NCBI GenBank assembly: GCA_014825775.1
Contig: MVAQ01000270.1
Span: 1-26,388, forward strand
Direction of reading: 5' to 3'
Origin: Krasilnikovozyma curviuscula
Taxonomy: Eukaryota; Basidiomycota; Tremellomycetes; Cystofilobasidiales; Mrakiaceae
Length of the DNA stretch: 26,388 nucleotides
In this document: in pieces, positions 21,901 to 26,388 of the stretch
How positions within the stretch are numbered: position 1 is the first letter of the stretch
How the letters are laid out: the number at the start of each line of letters is the position of its first letter
Notes under the pieces: model-generated
Seen by the model: only the letters and a program-made list of their open reading frames with translations
What the model was told of the DNA's origin: nothing
The model's database searches: none
Translations under genes and position numbers: made by a program

Positions 21901-23702
21901 CACATAGACAGCGGTAACTGGGTTGAAGCTGGTCTCACACTGAAGCTCCACGCAGACTTGTATCAGTGGGACACCAACCACTTCTTGGAACCTTATGAGT
22001 TCGAAGATGTTTTGCTTCCAAGACAGTCCCACTTTGGACGAAAAGAATCGTTGTACCTCACTTGTCTGGAATACTTAGGAGAGGGTAAAGCTTTTGAACT
22101 TGCAATTGAGTTGGCTAAAGAACTGGTTGATCAGCATTCGCTCGTGACATTCCGGTAGTGAGTCATCTCGTGTTCTGTTGCATAACTATCTACACCTGAT
22201 CATTTACTTCAATATTCAGCGATCGATGCTCTGATCTGCTGGCTCACCAAGCTTCGCTCTTGGGCAGAATCCTGAATGAGCCGCGCGCCTTCCCTCAATA
22301 TTTCAGAGTTGGGTTCTGGGGAGGCTTCCCTACAGCGATAAGGAACAAGCAGTTCGTGGTAAGTGGAATCTTCATGGAAGTGTGACCTTTCCCGTTCCTA
22401 ATGTGATGCTCTCATCGTTTGTTAGTACCGGGGAGCTGATTGGGAGAAGTATGGAGGCTTCTGCGAGCGACTGCAGAACAAGCACCCTACTGCCAAACTC
22501 ATGCGATCCATGGTGTTACCAGACTCTGAAATCACCAACAGCAAAGAAATGTGGATTCAGGTCACCGCGGTCACTCCAGAACCAGATCGTAGTGCCTTGG
22601 TTTTCAGAAATCCAGAAGTGGTCAAGTCAATCAAACAGTATTATGAAACTAAGTGAGCCATCTACTTCATAAACATGTGCACACAATGGAGACCTGAAAT
22701 TGATGTTGAATTCGTCTGCAGTAATGTCCAAGTGTTCTCCTTCTCACGCCCCTTGGACAACGGTCAGCCTACAACAACAGATAGAGAATACGTTGATACT
22801 TTCTTGGAGAAGTCTTTCATTACATGTGAAGATACCTTCCCCACAGTCCTTAAGAGATCAGAGGTCAACAATACTACAACCATCGTCATCTCTCCCGTCG
22901 AACGTGCGCTGTCTGATATTCTGTCCAAGACTGAAGAGTTGATGGGATTGGAACTCAAATTCTCAAATCTTGCAGAAACACAAGAAACGTCAGATACTAG
23001 TGTTTTGACAATGACTTTGAATTCAGCTGTCGATTCGGTAAGCATGTTCTTCTTTGGAAACAGTCTGCTACAATGAGCTAACGACCTGCTGCAGCCGATC
23101 AATGGCGGAGTTAAAACCTTCCGTAAAGCATTCCTTAGACCAGATTTCTTGGCCAAGAATCCGGACAAGGATGCTATTGTGCAAGAGTTGCGAACCTCGA
23201 TAGAGGAGCATGCTCTTGTGATTGACCGATGCTTGAAGTTGCACAAGCAACTCTGTCCCCCTTCGATGGAGCTCTTCCATGACGAAATGGTATCATGTGA
23301 GTCACCTTTTTTATTTTCTTCTTTGTCACTTAAGTGGCTGACAGGACCATTGTGTATTTCCAAGTCTTCAAACAAAACTTCGCAGAGGAAATCGCAAGGA
23401 TGCCCTCCTCATCTACCACTTCCAACACCTTCTCCTCCCCGCTTTCAGTAAATTCCAACACCAATGGCTATTCTAACGATCCAAACGGTGGAACACCCAG
23501 GGCCTCCTTCAACATCTTCCCGCGGTCAAAATCCAGCACGTCGCAGCAGGGCTCGCCAGCGTTCCGACCAACGTCAACGGTAGAGGATGAAGAGTACGAC
23601 ATGGTGTCCCAACGAGCAACTTCTCCGACGTCAATCGGCGCCAACAGTAGAACCTCTCGATTCTCGAGCTTTAAGCGAATGACTTCGCTAAAGAAACATT
23701 AA
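15926..23702 (+). CDS. DCK1: DOCK-family guanine nucleotide exchange factor (SH3-DHR1-DHR2)
   Basis: Predicted activator of a Rac/Cdc42-type GTPase, controlling polarity and actin (Dck1 in yeast, DOCK180 in animals). Nineteen exons give 2165 aa: 15926-15936, 16037-16073, 16216-16236, 16304-16486, 16548-17159, 17233-17523, 17599-18500, 18564-19724, 19791-19974, 20036-20490, 20561-21143, 21202-21417, 21474-21831, 21893-22154, 22220-22358, 22426-22652, 22722-23037, 23095-23296, 23365-23702. An SH3 domain is split: IIYGFVTYPF (17-26), a Ser/Pro-rich insert of about 55 residues, then LEVGDEVYAFEK, WYRGYIL and MGVFPAEFI (to about 160). DHR-1 (about 715-850) has PGDVRNDVYVKLWQGDF, VQVNMEVRTLDGGVLDDVIS and HLYFTFRQRV. 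DHR-2 (about 1670-2065) has WVEAGLTLKLHADLYQW, YFRVGFWGGFPTAIRNKQF, VYRGADWEKYGGFCERL and SPVERALSDI. The C-terminal tail is Ser/Thr-rich with a basic end. Intron 4 uses a GC donor. Intron 6 is 75 nt and open, so its retention would not break the frame. Confidence 0.94.
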
Positions 23703-24041
23703 AGTATTCTTCTTGCCATCTATTTTACGTTCTTTCATACGTTATTATGATGTTTACTATACCTAGCTCTGATTTGAACAATGATGTATATACCATGGGC
23801 GAATAAGATAACATTTTCTCGGGTAATTCGTAGTTGCTGCCCATGTTGGCAAGATGTAATTTTGGGAAGAAAGAGGTTTTACTTTCTGATACCAGGAAAG
23901 AAGTTGTTCTAGATTAAATTATAGAATCCCTGTTAGAACTTCTTGTATTTGGTTGACATAACGAAGTCTGTCCCTACAAGCAATTCCTATCAACCACCAC
24001 CACCTCGGAATCAAATCGACATTTTCAATTTGCAACATTGG
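23703..24041. other. intergenic: DOCK 3' end and b5-gene promoter
   Basis: 339 bp, AT-rich, with no supported gene. The first part should be the DOCK 3' UTR (AATAAG at 23803). A frame open from 23943 upstream of the b5 ATG starts only with TTG and is treated as leader. No repeats or RNA structures were recognised. Confidence 0.4.
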
Positions 24042-24724
24042 ATGGTACAGCCAGCTTTCTTCCGAAGCTTATCCAGACCACCCGCTAAGCTACCAACTGT
24101 CTCGAATCCAATCACTTGCCTTCGACTTCAGCGTCATTCCAATTTGAGAAAACAACCTATAAAAAATGAACCCAGCAGCAGCACCAGAGTCTCCTCCCCT
24201 AAATACTCAGTCAAGAAGAAATCTATCTCGGCATATATAGTGATACCCTGTGCTATCCTAGCATTCGTCGTCCCCATAGCTGTCCTAGGGCAAACGGCTC
24301 GTAAAAACAAACAGCCCGACTATCCTCTGCAGCATGTTGGACCGAAAAGGACCGATCTGACAGCTGGTGAAGTAGCAAATCATTGTACTGCTTCGTCGAA
24401 CTGGATCGTAATCAATGGATTTGTGTATGATATTTCAAACTTTATACGGCATCCCGGCGGTGGAAAGATACTGGAACGACATGCAGGTGAGGACCATTTT
24501 TCAGACACATCAGGTCTAGTCTTTCAAAGAGTCTGTTGCTTTCTCTAGGTCAAGATGTTTCCATGTATTACAAAACCATCCATCGAGGGCAGGATGTCCT
24601 GGCGCGGTATCTACACAAAGGGCTGGGCGTAGAAGTTGTCGGAGAACTGGATGAAGAACAAGTCGAGGAGCTGAGGCAGATCTGGGTGCAGAGGAAAAGG
24701 AAACAGGCTCTTGCTGGTCTGTGA
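24042..24724 (+). CDS. membrane-anchored cytochrome b5-type heme-binding protein
   Basis: Predicted electron-transfer heme protein. Two exons (24042-24486, 24549-24724) give 206 aa. The N-terminus is rich in Arg/Ser/Pro and lacks acidic residues (AFFRSLSRPPAKL), resembling a mitochondrial presequence. A membrane segment at about 60-82 (IVIPCAILAFVVPIAVLG) follows a lysine cluster. A cytochrome b5 fold occupies about 103-175: WIVINGFVYDISNFIRHPGG supplies the first heme ligand H137, and KTIH supplies the second, H160, in the AGQDVSMYY context. The 23-residue spacing is that of flavocytochrome b2 rather than the 24 usual in microsomal b5. The C-terminal tail is charged and helical-looking (DEEQVEELRQIW). 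It lies directly upstream of CYB2 on the same strand. Mitochondrial inner membrane with the heme domain in the intermembrane space is an inference; an ER location is the alternative. Confidence 0.87.
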
Positions 24725-25171
24725 GGTGAGGCCATCAGCCCAACGGAATGTGATAACAGTGATTGGTTCAAGGACACCGTTGCGCTACGTGCCAATGGGT
24801 ACGAAATGATTTCTTCCTTAGTCTCTAGAAGATCAGAGCAAACTATTACGTCTTCATCTGGTGTTGCCTTACCTAAATAACAGCCCACGACGTGAGTGAT
24901 CTTGCCACGACAGCCAGGCTGGGCAGGAGCTGGGAGTTTTGTCAGACGACATGTAGCAATGAGCTTTCAAAACCCGATAGATTGATATAGAAGATCGATA
25001 CATCCGTTATATCAGCACTTTCTCTCATTTGAGAGGTCCCATTGCGATCAGCGGTAAAGGCGGTCGCCGAGCCTTCTTCCGAGAAAATCAACACTACCAG
25101 TCCTCTGGCGGTCAACATCTTAATCAAATTCAAAAAGGAGAGATCCTCTTCTGTGGAGGTTGGAAGGTAAC
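24725..25171. promoter_or_regulatory. CYB2 promoter region with two CCAAT boxes
   Basis: 447 bp without a supported gene. An ATTGG (24762-24766, CCAAT on the minus strand) and a CCAAT (24792-24796) lie 30 bp apart. The HAP/CBF complex binds CCAAT and controls respiratory genes including CYB2 in yeast; relevance here is inference because the motif is short. Nothing else was recognised. Confidence 0.35.
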
Positions 25172-26327
25172 ATGTCCATTAGGCTCCTCAAACGAAGCTT
25201 GACCTCTCCCAAGCTGGGCCTCACTGCGTTTCCACCATTTCGTCATGCGAAACTCCACACACGATCAACCCCATCTTATCCCAAAGTTTCGTCAGCAATA
25301 GCATCCGGGGCTCTGGCTGTGACCTTCGCTGTAGCGGTGAGTCCCTTGAAAACAACTCACAGTTCGAGCTGCTTCGTACATTCCATTGACTTTGTCCTCT
25401 GTTCGCCCCTTTTGCAGGCTTATACCCTCTCAGCATCTCCCAAAGTCACGTTAGAGGCTCTTCACGCTACAGAAGAGCACCCCGAATGCGTCAGCTTGAC
25501 AGCAAAGGAGGTGGCAGCGCACAACAATAGAGAAACAGGAATCTGGGTAGTAATCGACGACGAAGTGTGGGCAGTGACCGACTTCCTCGATCAACACCCT
25601 GGGGGAGCAAACATCATCATCAATAACGCAGGCAAAGATGTCACTGCTCTCTTCAAACCAATTCACCCTCCTGGCACGTTGGAGAAGTTCCTGTCGGAAG
25701 AGAACAAGGTGGGAGAGCTCTCGGATGACGAGCTGGCGCTGCTCAAGAGCTCTTCCAGCCTTGGAGATGAAGCTGAGAAAGTTTCTAGAGCTAAAAAGAA
25801 TGTCAGGCATATCGATACGGTGGTCAACTTGGACGACTTTGAGAAGATATGCCTCGAAGACGGCATTCTGTCATCGTCCGGTATCGCATACTATGCTTCG
25901 GGCTGTGAGCGCTATTCTCCCTCTCAATGTAAAAAGACCTTTTCGACTGAATTTTTTCGCCCGGAATGTAGCCGAAACCGAGTCCAGTGCGTATTTCGAG
26001 CTAGCCGTAGCTCTGATTACTCTGACACTTCTTGATTCTTACAGCGCTCCGACACAACATCACCGCCTGGTCCGATATTATGTTCCGGCCACGAGTGATG
26101 AGGAAAGTGCGTGATGTGAACACAGAAACGACGATCTTAGGTGTACCAACTTCTCTGCCAGTGTACATCTCGCCCGCTGCGCTCGCGAGGCTTGGATCTG
26201 AAGACGGCGAAATGAACTTGGTCAAAGGGGCTGAACAGACGGGAGTTCTCTACTGTATCAGCTCGAACTCGTCTTGTTCACTGGATGAGCTTGACTCGGT
26301 CAGAGGAAAAGATCAAAAGTTGTTCTG
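25172..26327 (+). CDS. CYB2: L-lactate dehydrogenase (cytochrome), flavocytochrome b2, 5' part
   Basis: Mitochondrial intermembrane-space enzyme oxidising L-lactate to pyruvate and passing electrons through FMN and heme to cytochrome c. Visible exons are 25172-25336, 25418-25904, 25972-25986 and 26045-26327 (316 codons); the gene continues past the window. The N-terminus is an Arg/Ser/Lys-rich presequence (MSIRLLKRSLTSPKLGL) followed by a hydrophobic stretch (IASGALAVTFAVA), matching the bipartite sorting signal of Cyb2. The b5 domain has WVVIDDEVWAVTDFLDQHPGG (H115) and FKPIH (H138). The FMN domain begins at NLDDFEKICLEDG, with AYYASG, MFRPRVM and a SSNSSCSLDEL segment; the active-site His/Arg lie beyond the edge. 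A 15-nt micro-exon is needed to keep frame. The final visible exon ends in TG|GTGAGC, and no suitable acceptor follows before the edge. The upstream in-frame TTG at 25160 is not a start. Confidence 0.93.
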
Positions 26328-26339
26328 GTGAGCAGGCGC

Positions 26340-26364
26340 TTTTTTTTTTTTTTTTTTTTTTTTT
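26340..26364. repeat. 25-nt poly-T tract in CYB2 intron 4
   Basis: An uninterrupted run of 25 T lies 12 bases after the donor of the last visible CYB2 intron. Its length probably varies between isolates and is prone to sequencing error. It could act as an extended polypyrimidine tract. Confidence 0.9.
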
Positions 26365-26388
26365 ACAATTTCTAGCTTTTTTTGAGAC

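Noticed and set aside
22764..23375. 203-codon antisense frame
   Set aside because: It lies opposite DHR-2 exons 17-19 of the DOCK gene and shows no family features.
23943..24041. N-terminal extension of the b5 protein
   Set aside because: The frame is open upstream, but the only start codons there are non-ATG. ATG 24042 gives a presequence-like N-terminus.

Overview
This window looks like a stretch of ordinary nuclear chromosome from a basidiomycete fungus, most likely a tremellomycete (Cryptococcus/Kwoniella/Tremella type). That placement is inferred from gene style: every confidently named gene is split by many short introns (about 55-110 nt, mostly GTGAGT/GTAAGT...AG), intergenic gaps are only 0.2-0.8 kb, and the proteins are fungal in type. 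I saw no transposon, tRNA, CRISPR or phage-like element. I rebuilt the gene models by hand, choosing splice sites by frame, consensus and family conservation. Nine genes can be named; two short minus-strand genes cannot.

Left part (1-7552). A 12-exon RecQ-family helicase lies on the minus strand (288-2926). It diverges from a plus-strand peroxisomal membrane peroxin of the Pex24p/dysferlin-domain family (3260-5082). MUS81, the structure-specific endonuclease, follows (5270-7552). Two DNA-repair genes therefore sit within about 2.4 kb of each other.

Middle part (8066-13196). Three plus-strand genes serve ribosome production: RPS21 (40S protein), BUD23 (18S rRNA m7G methyltransferase) and PWP1 (60S assembly WD40 protein). 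The first intron of PWP1 holds a well-formed box C/D snoRNA. It has a 15-bp terminal stem and C, D', C' and D boxes, and its D' guide matches a conserved 25S/28S rRNA stretch. This is the most interesting element I found.

13394-15126 carries two small minus-strand genes: an unrecognised 164-aa protein and a short single-pass membrane protein. A 768-bp gap with no credible gene separates them.

Right part (15926-end). A 19-exon gene encodes a 2165-aa DOCK-family exchange factor (split SH3, DHR-1, DHR-2). Next come a membrane-anchored cytochrome b5-domain protein and the 5' part of CYB2 (L-lactate:cytochrome c oxidoreductase, flavocytochrome b2), which runs off the right edge. The last two genes are tandem, and their heme-ligand spacing is identical.

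I do not see a new multi-gene system. The points worth following are the intronic snoRNA, the atypical domain order of the RecQ protein, the tandem b5-fold pair, two GC-AG introns and several micro-exons.
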